DNA of 37,225 nucleotides from Ferrovibrio sp. (GTDB lineage: Bacteria > Pseudomonadota > Alphaproteobacteria > Ferrovibrionales > Ferrovibrionaceae), in assembly GCF_002796975.1 (NCBI RefSeq), contig NZ_PEKV01000009.1:227563-264787 (forward strand), given 5' to 3'. A model generated the notes under the pieces. It did no database searches. It was not told the DNA's origin and was given only the letters and a program-made list of their open reading frames with translations. This document shows, one piece after another, positions 8,486-15,816 of the stretch. The first letter of the stretch is position 1. Each line of letters opens with the position of its first letter. The translations under genes were made by a program, and so were the position numbers.

Positions 8486-9168
8486 TGATGCCAGTCAGTC
8501 GCATCAGCTGGAAACCAAGCTGGCGCATAATCCCAAGCCGCTTTCCACCGATTCAACTTTTCGAGCGTGTCGCAGACCCAGCCGATCTGGATGCGGTCAT
8601 GGACCTCGAAGGCTTGACCAACCCCCGTCTGCGCGACGAGGTCGGTGATATTCAGCTCGTGCCGAAAGACGAACGCGTCTCGGGGCCAGGCTCGAGCGTC
8701 ATTATGGCAGCCTTCACACATTTGAACCCGGACGGCAGTCGATTTACAGACGGCTCATATGGCGTGTTCTATTCAGCTAAAGATTTCGACACGGCCATTG
8801 CTGAAACGAAATTCCATCGTGAAGCGTTTATGCGGGCGACCGACGAGCCACGCATGGAGCTCGATATGCGCGTCTATCTGGTCGATGTCGAAGGGCAGCT
8901 ACATGATATTCGTGAACGGCAGGCCGATCTGCCACTTGCATATCACGCCTCGAATTACGGCGGCAGCCAGAAATTGGCGACAGAACTGCGCGACGCTGGC
9001 TCGAACGGCATTGTCTACAGCAGTGTCCGTTATGACGGCGGTGAGTGTGTTGCTGCCTTTCGCACGACGGTTCTGACAAACGCCAGGCAGGAGCGCCATC
9101 TTTGCTACATATGGGATGGCAAGGCGATCTCAACAGTCTACGAAAAACGAATTGTATCGTCAGATTAA
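8485..9168 (+). CDS. RES-domain toxin (NAD+-targeting or ADP-ribosyltransferase type)
   Basis: A 227-residue RES-family protein. The name-giving conserved residues can be placed at Arg86 (GSRFTDGSYGVFYSA), Glu107 (TAIAETKFH) and Ser179/180 (GIVYSSVRYDGG), with Tyr96 nearby. Known members deplete NAD+ (MbcT-type) or ADP-ribosylate a metabolic enzyme (ParT-type); which applies here cannot be told. The frame is open from 8353, but ATG 8485 overlaps the antitoxin stop and fits the usual length. Its TAA (9166-9168) interlocks with the stop of the convergent integrase through a shared TTAA. As a toxin-antitoxin pair it probably stabilises the mobile segment. Confidence 0.87.
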   Translation: MMPVSRISWKPSWRIIPSRFPPIQLFERVADPADLDAVMDLEGLTNPRLRDEVGDIQLVPKDERVSGPGSSVIMAAFTHLNPDGSRFTDGSYGVFYSAKDFDTAIAETKFHREAFMRATDEPRMELDMRVYLVDVEGQLHDIRERQADLPLAYHASNYGGSQKLATELRDAGSNGIVYSSVRYDGGECVAAFRTTVLTNARQERHLCYIWDGKAISTVYEKRIVSSD

Positions 9169-10412
9169 GCCACACTACCTAAATTCAGCTCTGGCATATG
9201 GTTGCGCACTTCTGAGCCGAGATAGCTCGGGCTCAAGTGAGCATAGTAGCGCTCAGAGATCTCAGTTTTGGTATGGCCGAGATTCTTGGAAACAGCTGTT
9301 AGAGACGCGCCAGACATGACCAGAAGTGATGCATAGGTATGGCGAAAGCCATGAAAGCTGATGTGTTTAATGCCGGCGGCCTGACAGGCCGACTGTAGGC
9401 GGTAGCCGGGATCGGCTACGCGCCAGGCCTCGCCATCGGCACGACGAAAGATCAAATCACCGGGCATGAGATTATGGGTCAGCTCTTTGAAGAAGCTCTG
9501 ACCTTCGTCGGTCAGGATGACGTGGCGAGCTCTAATCGTCTTTGCCGGCGCAAAATGCACGCTGCCGGCGATCGGGTCAAAATCTGCAGCCGTCAGCCGG
9601 CTGAGTTCCATGAGGCGGCCACCTGTATAAAGTGCGCCGCGCACAATCTTGCGAAAATCAGGCGCCAAGAATGGCATCAGCTTGCGGCATTCATCGGCCG
9701 TCAGATAAGCCGCATTGGCGATGAGAACGCCTTTAAACATCTTAACGCTACGCCAAGCTGTGTCATTTGCGACTTTGCCATCGCGGGCGGCAAAATTGAG
9801 TGCGGCCTTCAGGATCATTAATATGCCATTGGCGCTCTGCCGGCGCTTACGCTTCTCTTCATCTGTCTGCGGGGGTGGCGCTAAGCGACGCGGCTGGCCG
9901 AGGCCGACATGAATTGAGCGTGGGCTATTCGACAAGGCGATATGCCAGGCGCGTAGTTCAGGCGCGGTGAGATCTTCGACTCTGCGATGGCCGAATTGCG
10001 GGATGATATAGGCGTTGATCGAATACTGCGTGCGCGAAAACGACTTACGGTGTTGGCGAAACCAATCGCAATAATCGCTCATAGCTTCAGCGACGGTGTA
10101 GGGGTTGTTGCTGCGTTTTGCCGTAGGCAGTGATGCGGTACGCTTGATGGGCTCAAAAGCATTGCCGATAGGCGCCGCTTGCGGCGGGTGCAGGCTATAA
10201 CGGCCGCGATCTAAGCCGCTTAAATGATCGAGCCACTTGTCGATGACATGACGATCCCAAAGCCCCAATATTGGCACCGGATGCGGAAAGCCTTTCTTGC
10301 GCAACTCGGGCAATAGTTTTGAGTAGGTCTGTTTGGTCAGGCCGAGATACGCGCACAGTGGCGCAAGGCCGATCAGGCGCGGTTGAATGGACGCTGGTTT
10401 TTGATTTGCCAT
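9165..10412 (-). CDS. Tyrosine recombinase/integrase with N-terminal AlpA-like domain
   Basis: A 415-residue integrase. The C-terminal catalytic domain shows the first Arg in LYTGGRLMELSRL, the HGFRHTYAS box, LGHTKTEIS, and the nucleophile Tyr in ERYYAHLSP. A central SAM-like core-binding domain (TVAEAMSDYCDWFRQHRKSFSRTQY) precedes it. Residues about 12-67 (RLIGLAPLCAYLGLTKQTYSKLLPELRKKGF and onward) resemble the AlpA/excisionase winged-helix fold, so a DNA-binding module appears fused in front. The start ATG 10412 has GAGGGTG just upstream; the frame opens 12 codons earlier. It points back towards the tRNA. An imperfect direct repeat starts 59 bp upstream of it. It is probably the recombinase for the adjoining segment. 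Confidence 0.9.
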   Translation of the reverse strand: MANQKPASIQPRLIGLAPLCAYLGLTKQTYSKLLPELRKKGFPHPVPILGLWDRHVIDKWLDHLSGLDRGRYSLHPPQAAPIGNAFEPIKRTASLPTAKRSNNPYTVAEAMSDYCDWFRQHRKSFSRTQYSINAYIIPQFGHRRVEDLTAPELRAWHIALSNSPRSIHVGLGQPRRLAPPPQTDEEKRKRRQSANGILMILKAALNFAARDGKVANDTAWRSVKMFKGVLIANAAYLTADECRKLMPFLAPDFRKIVRGALYTGGRLMELSRLTAADFDPIAGSVHFAPAKTIRARHVILTDEGQSFFKELTHNLMPGDLIFRRADGEAWRVADPGYRLQSACQAAGIKHISFHGFRHTYASLLVMSGASLTAVSKNLGHTKTEISERYYAHLSPSYLGSEVRNHMPELNLGSVA

Positions 10413-10470
10413 GGCGCACCCTCGAGCTCGAGAAGCCAGTGACAACAAGAATTACAACAGACGGCTGATT

Positions 10471-10518
10471 AATCTACCGGCCAGAGGGGAATCTGATTTC
10501 CGTACTGAGTGAGAATCT
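10471..10518 (+). repeat. 48-bp imperfect direct repeat, left copy
   Basis: This copy aligns without gaps to 20436-20483 with about 37 of 48 identities. Both have AATCTACCGGC at the left, a 20-bp diverged centre (10/20), and GTACTGAGTGAGA near the right (10502-10514). It lies between the integrase promoter region and the GntR gene and may be an attachment-type site. Confidence 0.65.
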
Positions 10519-10557
10519 GCTGTATTCAATACGCAGTCGGATAGGTTGTTGGACATC

Positions 10558-11211
10558 TCAAGGCCGGCTTCGTTCCAGGTGACGCCGCAGTGCAGAAATC
10601 GTCTCGTGTGACGAGACCATAATGTGATTGATCATAGCCTGCTCAGCAGTCTGCGGGCTCTGGGTCAGCAGCGCGGCTAGGATCGCGTTGTGCTCGTTGA
10701 TGCGCTGCTCGCTGAATTCCTCCAGCGAGGCGACAATGTGGCGATAGCGACTGGTGCGGGCGCGGAAGCCCACTAAGCATTCCTGCAGGGGCTTGTTACT
10801 GCAAGCTTCGATAATGATGCGGTGAAAATCGGCCCCGAGTGCCAGCGCCTGTCCAAAATCACGGCTCAAGCCGGCCTGCTGCATGCCGTCGATATTCAAT
10901 TTTAGCCGTTGCGTATCCTTGCGCGTCAGATTCTCAACCGCCAACCGGGTCGCCAGGCCTTCCAGCGTCGCGCGCACGGCGAACAGCTGCTCGGCTTCTT
11001 CGATGTTCAACGCGCGCACCGCGACGCGGCCCGTATTGCTGCGTTCGACGAAGCCTTCCTGTTCCAACTGCACCAGCGCTTCGCGGATAGGGCTGCGGCT
11101 GGTCTTAAAATGCTGGGCCAACTCCGGTTCGCTCAGCTTTTCGCCGGGCTTGAGCGTTCCAAGGATGATCGCTTGCCGCAATTCGCTGGTGGCTTTTTCC
11201 TGAAGCAGCAT
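10558..11211 (-). CDS. GntR-family transcriptional regulator (FCD type)
   Basis: A 217-residue regulator. The N-terminal winged helix-turn-helix (about 5-70) contains LRQAIILGTLKPGEKLSEPELAQHFKTSRSPIREALVQLEQEGFV. The C-terminal all-helical FCD effector domain (about 85-210) contains RATLEGLATRLA, ADFHRIII and HNAILAAL. The frame extends 66 codons further up through the epimerase-like gene; ATG 11211 is the family start, 8 bp after that gene's stop. It is the last gene of a minus-strand operon. The TGTCGAC-centred sites at 13098-13127 and 14372-14381 fit the T-x-GT-ACxA pattern of this family, so it probably represses both the divergent operons and itself, released by a sugar-acid ligand. Confidence 0.88.
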   Translation of the reverse strand: MLLQEKATSELRQAIILGTLKPGEKLSEPELAQHFKTSRSPIREALVQLEQEGFVERSNTGRVAVRALNIEEAEQLFAVRATLEGLATRLAVENLTRKDTQRLKLNIDGMQQAGLSRDFGQALALGADFHRIIIEACSNKPLQECLVGFRARTSRYRHIVASLEEFSEQRINEHNAILAALLTQSPQTAEQAMINHIMVSSHETISALRRHLERSRP

Positions 11212-11219
11212 GCTCGATC

Positions 11220-12302
11220 TCAATCTTGGCGCAATCTTTCCAGCGCGGCTGCGCCGGCATGGATCGATAGCGTCAGGGAATAGACGATTTCTTCGCCCGG
11301 TTCTAGAAAACGGATATGTCCGCTCTGGTCCAGCTCGGCCCGCCGACTTGCGCGGTTGGTGGCCGGTTCGATCGCCAGCACATTCATACCGGGGCCGAGA
11401 TGGCGCCATATCTGGAGCGCGGGCAGGGCCTTGGCGTCGTAGTCCACCTGCACCGCCAGGCCACCATTAAGACCCGGGTTGACCAGTGTTACCGAAACTC
11501 GGCCATCCGGTCCGGGGCGGGGATCAACCTCCAGGATTTCATCTGCTGCCTCCGCAGAAGGCAGCTGCTGCGTCAGGAAAGCGGCACGTGCTTCGGTTTG
11601 AGGTCCGCGACCGGGCGGCAGTAGCAAGGTGGCCTCGGCATCAAGCAGCGGGAAACCGAAATTCAGGTGATAAAGCTGCATATGCGGCGTCGGGCGGTGA
11701 CCGGCATTGCGCACGCGGTCTGTGATGGTGAGCGACGCGCTGCCCAGCAGCATCTCGATGCGCCGCTGCAGTTCAAGCGTTTCGCCATACATCATGCTTT
11801 GGCGCACGAGGCCTTCGCAATGGAAGCGGCAGTCGTCGTTGTCCCAGTTTTCGCCTTGGCTTAGAAAACGCGCCGGCGTCTGACTGATGCGGCCGTGTAG
11901 CGGATACTGCGCCGTCTCGCGGCGCGGCCCGAAATGGCCGGCTGGCCCTTCGGCGGCACCACGCACATGGTCGAGACCGCAGGTCACCATCATGCCGTCC
12001 ATACTGCGCAGCAGGCCAGCACCTTTCTCTTCCTCGGGGACATGCAGACCCGGCGCGCGGAAACCGTTCGCCGAGCGCCAGGACAGTGGAACGCCGTTGA
12101 AGCGCAGTTCGCCGATATCGAAACCGCGGTCCACCATCACACGCGCTTCGAGGCCCCCGCCAGAGCGCAGGTCAAGATAACGTACCGCACGCTCTGGCCC
12201 GTCGTCGTAGCTGCCAGGAACGATGCCAGCGACTTGCTCCAGCCGGCCGATGCGGCGAAGGAGTTCCGCGCGGGTGAAAGACTGGCCGAACAGGCTAACC
12301 AT
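11220..12302 (-). CDS. DUF4432 family protein (aldose 1-epimerase-like)
   Basis: A 360-residue cytoplasmic protein with the galactose-mutarotase fold as judged from motifs: VMVDRGFDIGELRFNGVPLSWRSANGF (about 56-82), TCGLDHVRG, YPLHGRISQTPARF with the conserved HGR, and MQLYHLNFGFPLL. It fits DUF4432, a family placed beside sugar-acid catabolic genes and presumed to interconvert anomers or epimerise sugar derivatives. ATG 12302 is the natural start. Between the SDR stop (12318) and this start are 15 bp, and the GntR gene follows 8 bp after its stop, so the three form one operon. The exact substrate cannot be deduced. Confidence 0.8.
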   Translation of the reverse strand: MVSLFGQSFTRAELLRRIGRLEQVAGIVPGSYDDGPERAVRYLDLRSGGGLEARVMVDRGFDIGELRFNGVPLSWRSANGFRAPGLHVPEEEKGAGLLRSMDGMMVTCGLDHVRGAAEGPAGHFGPRRETAQYPLHGRISQTPARFLSQGENWDNDDCRFHCEGLVRQSMMYGETLELQRRIEMLLGSASLTITDRVRNAGHRPTPHMQLYHLNFGFPLLDAEATLLLPPGRGPQTEARAAFLTQQLPSAEAADEILEVDPRPGPDGRVSVTLVNPGLNGGLAVQVDYDAKALPALQIWRHLGPGMNVLAIEPATNRASRRAELDQSGHIRFLEPGEEIVYSLTLSIHAGAAALERLRQD

Positions 12303-12317
12303 TGTTTGCTGAACCGT

Positions 12318-13037
12318 TCAGTAAGTGGCGCGACCGCCGGTGGCGTCGAACACCGCGCCGGTGGTGAAGCTGCATTCCTGGCTGGCCATCCAGCAAATCA
12401 TAGCGGCGATCTCGTCGAGTTCGCCGAATCGGCCCATCGGAATCTTTGACAGCATATAGTCGATATGCTGCTGCTTCATCTGGGCAAAGATCGGCGTACG
12501 CACCGCCGCCGGCGCCAGGCAATTGGCCGTGATGCCGGTCGTTGCAAGTTCCTTGCCCAGTGATTTGATCAAGCCGATCACTCCCGCTTTCGACGCGCTG
12601 TAGGCGCTGGCATTCGGATTGCCCTCCTTGCCGGCCACCGAAGCGAGCGCGACGATTCGCCCGTAATTGCCCTTCAGCATAGGTGGGACCACAGCGCGGC
12701 AGCAATGAAACATACCGAGCAGGTTGACCTGGATGACACTGGTCCAGTCCGCCACCGGATAATCCCAAGTGGTCGTATTCGGGCCGGTGATGCCGGCGCT
12801 GGCGACCAGGATGTCGAGCCGTCCGTGCCGGGTCATCACTTCATCGGCCGCGCGTGCCACATCGGCGGCGTCGGCGATATCGACGAGCCGCGTTTCGCCG
12901 ATGTCGGCGGTCTGCCGGTCCCACACTACGATCTTCGCACCTTCGGTTGCCAAACGCTCCGCCACCTGACGACCGATACCGGACGCTCCGCCGGTGACCA
13001 CGGCCACCTGACCGACGAATCTACTGCCTTCTTTCAT
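12318..13037 (-). CDS. Short-chain dehydrogenase/reductase (SDR), classical type
   Basis: A 239-residue NAD(P)-dependent oxidoreductase. The cofactor motif is TGGASGIG near the N-terminus, followed by ASAGI (the NAG-equivalent). The active site has Ser in VALASVAGKEGN and the Tyr-x-x-x-Lys pair in SAYSASKAG. The end, DATGGRATY, is normal for the family. The start ATG 13037 has AGAGAGGG directly upstream; a GTG at 13052 is an alternative. It is the first gene of the minus-strand operon. With the dehydratase across the promoter region it probably oxidises or reduces a sugar acid or 2-keto-3-deoxy acid. The acidic residue after the second strand (VVWDRQ) suggests NAD preference. Confidence 0.87.
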   Translation of the reverse strand: MKEGSRFVGQVAVVTGGASGIGRQVAERLATEGAKIVVWDRQTADIGETRLVDIADAADVARAADEVMTRHGRLDILVASAGITGPNTTTWDYPVADWTSVIQVNLLGMFHCCRAVVPPMLKGNYGRIVALASVAGKEGNPNASAYSASKAGVIGLIKSLGKELATTGITANCLAPAAVRTPIFAQMKQQHIDYMLSKIPMGRFGELDEIAAMICWMASQECSFTTGAVFDATGGRATY

Positions 13038-13084
13038 AAACCCTCTCTGCACTGGCGGCCTTTCCGCCTGCGCACAACCTACGC

Positions 13085-13127
13085 TTGACAGAATAAATTG
13101 TCGACCATATTCTAAAACTGTCGACAG
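13085..13127 (+). promoter_or_regulatory. Promoter with two GntR-type operators, dehydratase side
   Basis: TTGACA (13085-13090), 17 nt, TATTCT (13108-13113) is a strong sigma70-type promoter. TTGTCGACCA (13098-13107) lies in the spacer and the perfect palindrome CTGTCGACAG (13118-13127) at the expected start site. The two TGTCGAC cores are 20 bp apart, two helical turns on the same face. This is a classical repressor arrangement that could also control the divergent SDR operon. Confidence 0.75.
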
Positions 13128-13165
13128 AAATCGGCTATACAGGCCGAGACCGGGAGGAATGGGAC

Positions 13166-14362
13166 ATGAGTCGGATTACCAAGGTGGCCTGCAAACTGAT
13201 CTCCGAGCCGCTGCCGGCCGGTTGGACCGCAGCGCATGGCACCAGTCACAAGCGCGATGAATGCCTGGTCTTCGTCACCACCGAGGATGGCCTGGTGGGG
13301 ATGGGCGAGGCCTATCACGCGTTCTCGCCCAAGGTGATGGCCTCGATCGTCGAGGAGCATTTGGCCGATATCATCGTCGGTCGCGACTCGTCCGAGATCC
13401 AGCTGCTGTGGGAGGAGATGTTTTTCTCAGCTGGCCAGCTCGGTTCGGCGGCGGTTGCTGCGATCTCCGGCATCGACATCGCCCTGTGGGACCTGATGGG
13501 CCGGCGGCTCAATCGCCCGATCGCCGATCTGCTCGGCGGCGGCGGCGTGCGGCGTGTGCCCACTTATGTTGGCTGCATGTGCCTGGGCTTCCAGGACGCC
13601 AAGTCGCTGCGCGAGGAAGTACGCGGCTATGTCGCCGACGGTTTCACCGCGCTGAAGGTGCGCGGCGGTCTGAATCTGGAGGCCGATCTCGAGGCCGTAG
13701 CGGTCACCCGCGAGGCCGCTGGCGCATATATCGACATCATGATCGACGCCAATTCTGCGTATTCGCCGCCCGAGAGCCTGCAGCTGGCGCGCAAACTCGA
13801 GCGCTACAACACTTTCTGGCTGGAAGACCCGTTTGATTTCAGCGTCGCTTATCACCATGCCGATATGGGCTGGCTGCGCCGCAACTCGCCGGTGCCGATC
13901 GCCTCGGGCGGCAATGTCTACACGCGCTTCAACGCACGCAGCCTGATTGATGCCGGCGGCGTCGACTATCTGACGCCCGATGTCACCAAATGCGGTGGCA
14001 TCTCCGAAGGCCTGAAGATCGCGGCACTGGCCAGCGCCTTCAACATCACCGTTGCACCACATACCGTGGTCGGCGTCGGCACTGTAGCCGGCGTGCATTA
14101 CGCCGCAGCCCTGCCAACGCATATCCGCGGTCATCTCGAATGGGACGCTTCGGTGACGAATCCGCTTCGGGACGAGCTATGCGTGCCGGCGCTGGATATC
14201 GCCAACGGTTCGGTGTTGGTGCCGCGTGGGCCCGGTCTGGGCATAGCTCTGCCGGGACCGGATGCGCTGGAACGCTTCGCCTTCATCGCCGGCCGAGAGA
14301 TTTCGATGCCGCCGCGCCAGCGCCGCTGGGACCCGAACCGACCGCAGGCAGCGGCCGAATGA
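13166..14362 (+). CDS. Enolase-superfamily sugar-acid dehydratase-like protein (mandelate racemase subgroup)
   Basis: A 398-residue protein. The N-terminal capping domain (1-125) is followed by the (beta/alpha)7-beta barrel. Candidate catalytic residues are Lys164-x-Arg166 (ALKVRGG), metal ligands Asp194 (MIDANSAYS) and Glu220 (WLEDPFDF), and the His-Asp dyad His299 (VAPHTVVG) with Asp272 (PDVTKCGG). The third metal ligand, normally Glu in a SGEN motif, is Gly249 here (IASGGNVYTRF). This is unusual and could alter or abolish activity. ATG 13166 follows GGGAGGAATGGGAC. Members usually dehydrate aldonic or aldaric acids to 2-keto-3-deoxy acids. The gene is under the operator-controlled promoter and precedes the transporter operon. 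Confidence 0.85.
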   Translation: MSRITKVACKLISEPLPAGWTAAHGTSHKRDECLVFVTTEDGLVGMGEAYHAFSPKVMASIVEEHLADIIVGRDSSEIQLLWEEMFFSAGQLGSAAVAAISGIDIALWDLMGRRLNRPIADLLGGGGVRRVPTYVGCMCLGFQDAKSLREEVRGYVADGFTALKVRGGLNLEADLEAVAVTREAAGAYIDIMIDANSAYSPPESLQLARKLERYNTFWLEDPFDFSVAYHHADMGWLRRNSPVPIASGGNVYTRFNARSLIDAGGVDYLTPDVTKCGGISEGLKIAALASAFNITVAPHTVVGVGTVAGVHYAAALPTHIRGHLEWDASVTNPLRDELCVPALDIANGSVLVPRGPGLGIALPGPDALERFAFIAGREISMPPRQRRWDPNRPQAAAE

Positions 14363-14369
14363 CCGGCCG

Positions 14370-14383
14370 AACTGTCGACAGAA
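14370..14383 (+). promoter_or_regulatory. Third GntR-type operator, upstream of the ABC transporter
   Basis: AACTGTCGACAGAA at 14370-14383 repeats exactly the 14 bp at 13116-13129. It lies 8 bp after the dehydratase stop and 81 bp before the binding-protein gene. A small stem GAAGC/GCTTC (14381-14395) overlaps it. A promoter of its own is not obvious; TTGAGC at 14409 with TAAAAC at 14430 is weak. Confidence 0.7.
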
Positions 14384-14464
14384 GCTGGAGGCTTCAGCCA
14401 CCTAGTCCTTGAGCAGTGTAGTTATCTGATAAAACCAACAGAACCCTAGGGAGGGGTATTCAAA

Positions 14465-15760
14465 ATGAGGACGAAATCAAAACTTCGCTTGGCCGCGTTG
14501 GCCATGGCCGGAGCGCTGCTAGCGCCGATGGCAGCCCTGGCGCAAACGGTCACTATGTGGACGTTCCTCAATCCGGCGAACGAGACACCGCGCGATCGCG
14601 CGCTGAAGCAGATCATCGACAAGTTTGAAGCGGCCAATCCGAGCATCAAGATCAAGGTCGAGAGCCAGGTCTGGTTCACGCTGGCAGAAAAGTTCGTTAT
14701 GGCGCATCGCTCGCGTAGTGCGCCTGATATCGGCTGGGTCAATGGCGAGAATATGGGCCTGTTGGTGAATGCCGGTGTGGCCGAAGATCTGGGGCCACTG
14801 ATTACATCAAAATGGACGCCGGCGCAGCGTCAAGACCTGGTGCTGCCGCAGGCCTATGAATGGGTGAAGACTGGCGGCAAGCAGGTGGCGGTACCGATCA
14901 TGGCGCTGTCGATCGTGCTGTTCTACCGCAAGGACTTGATGCGTGAAGCCGGCATTGATCCAGCCGGAGTCAAGACCTGGGACGACCTGGCCAGTGCTGC
15001 GGCCAAGATGCAGCGTACCAACGGCCCGAATGTCGAGCGCTGGGGCGTTGGCATGCATCTGTCGACCGACAAGACGACGATGTCGTTTGGCGCCAATGCA
15101 CTGGCTGCCGCGCAGGACGGCAAGCTGTTTGGCGACAAGTGCAAAGCACTGCTGGCCAACGACAACGGTGTGCGTGCGCTCAATATGCAGGCGGACCTGA
15201 TTCGCAAGCACAAGGTCGCCAGCCAGGAGAGCTTTGCCTACACGCTGGACGATGTGATCGAGCAGTTCATTGCGGGCAAGGTGGCGCTGGCTAGCAGTGG
15301 CAACGGTCGTTATGGCAACGTGATGGAAAAAGCCACCTGGAACGGCAAGGAACTCGGCATGTTGCCTTGGCCGAGCCTCGACGGCAAAAAGCCGGGCCCA
15401 CAGATTATGTCGGGTTGGTTCGCCTCGATCTCGAAAGACTCGAAGCAGAAAGAGGCGGCCGCCAAATTTGTTGCCTACATGACCGGGCCGGAGGGAATGG
15501 AACTCTGGGCCGAGCCGGGTGGGCAAGTGCCGCTGTTCAAGTCCATCTTTGACAAACCGGTTTTCAAGGACGCGAAATATGACCCACTGCGCCAGTTGTC
15601 GCAGATGTGGGCCGATGCAGAAGTCTGGCTGCCGGCGGAATGCAATGCCGCACGCACCTTCGTCGACCTCAATACGGCGACGCAACGCGTAGTGCTTGGC
15701 AATGTCGATCCGATGGCGGCGCTGCGCGAAGCCGAAGCGGCTTCGGCCGGCCGGCAGTAA
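14465..15760 (+). CDS. ABC transporter sugar-binding protein (CUT1 type)
   Basis: A 431-residue periplasmic solute-binding protein of extracellular family 1. The signal peptide is residues 1-26 (basic MRTKSK, hydrophobic core, AALA before Gln27). The mature part begins VTMWTFLNPANET, has LKQIIDKFEAANPSIKIKVE and APDIGWVNG, and later GKVALASSGNGRYGN and a MSGWFASISKDSKQKEAAAKFVAYMTGPEG segment, all typical for maltose/glycerol-phosphate-type binding proteins. A good ribosome-binding site, GGGAGGGG, precedes ATG 14465. It delivers a sugar or sugar acid to the permease pair that follows 56 bp later. The GntR operator sits upstream. Confidence 0.93.
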   Translation: MRTKSKLRLAALAMAGALLAPMAALAQTVTMWTFLNPANETPRDRALKQIIDKFEAANPSIKIKVESQVWFTLAEKFVMAHRSRSAPDIGWVNGENMGLLVNAGVAEDLGPLITSKWTPAQRQDLVLPQAYEWVKTGGKQVAVPIMALSIVLFYRKDLMREAGIDPAGVKTWDDLASAAAKMQRTNGPNVERWGVGMHLSTDKTTMSFGANALAAAQDGKLFGDKCKALLANDNGVRALNMQADLIRKHKVASQESFAYTLDDVIEQFIAGKVALASSGNGRYGNVMEKATWNGKELGMLPWPSLDGKKPGPQIMSGWFASISKDSKQKEAAAKFVAYMTGPEGMELWAEPGGQVPLFKSIFDKPVFKDAKYDPLRQLSQMWADAEVWLPAECNAARTFVDLNTATQRVVLGNVDPMAALREAEAASAGRQ

Positions 15761-15816
15761 GTCATAAATACCAGTAAGATTTGAACGAGTGACCGGCAGA
15801 GGATGGTTGGTGCGTT

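Larger units (their letters stand above)
7041..10518. mobile_element. Candidate tRNA-Val-associated integrative element (or remnant)
   Basis: Several signs of an integrated element lie together here. There is a tRNA 3' end, tandem 11-bp repeats like integrase arm sites 20 bp beyond it, a toxin-antitoxin pair, a tyrosine integrase, and sequence that looks poorer in GC than the core genes to the left. I could not find a second copy of the tRNA 3' end in the window. The right limit is therefore unknown: it may be near the direct repeat at 10471 or outside the window. The whole accessory region to the right may belong to the same island. Confidence 0.45.

Noticed and set aside
8975..8985. Further copy of the tRNA-adjacent repeat (ATTGGCGACA) inside the RES gene
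   Set aside because: It is a shorter match lying in conserved coding sequence, so chance is the simplest explanation.
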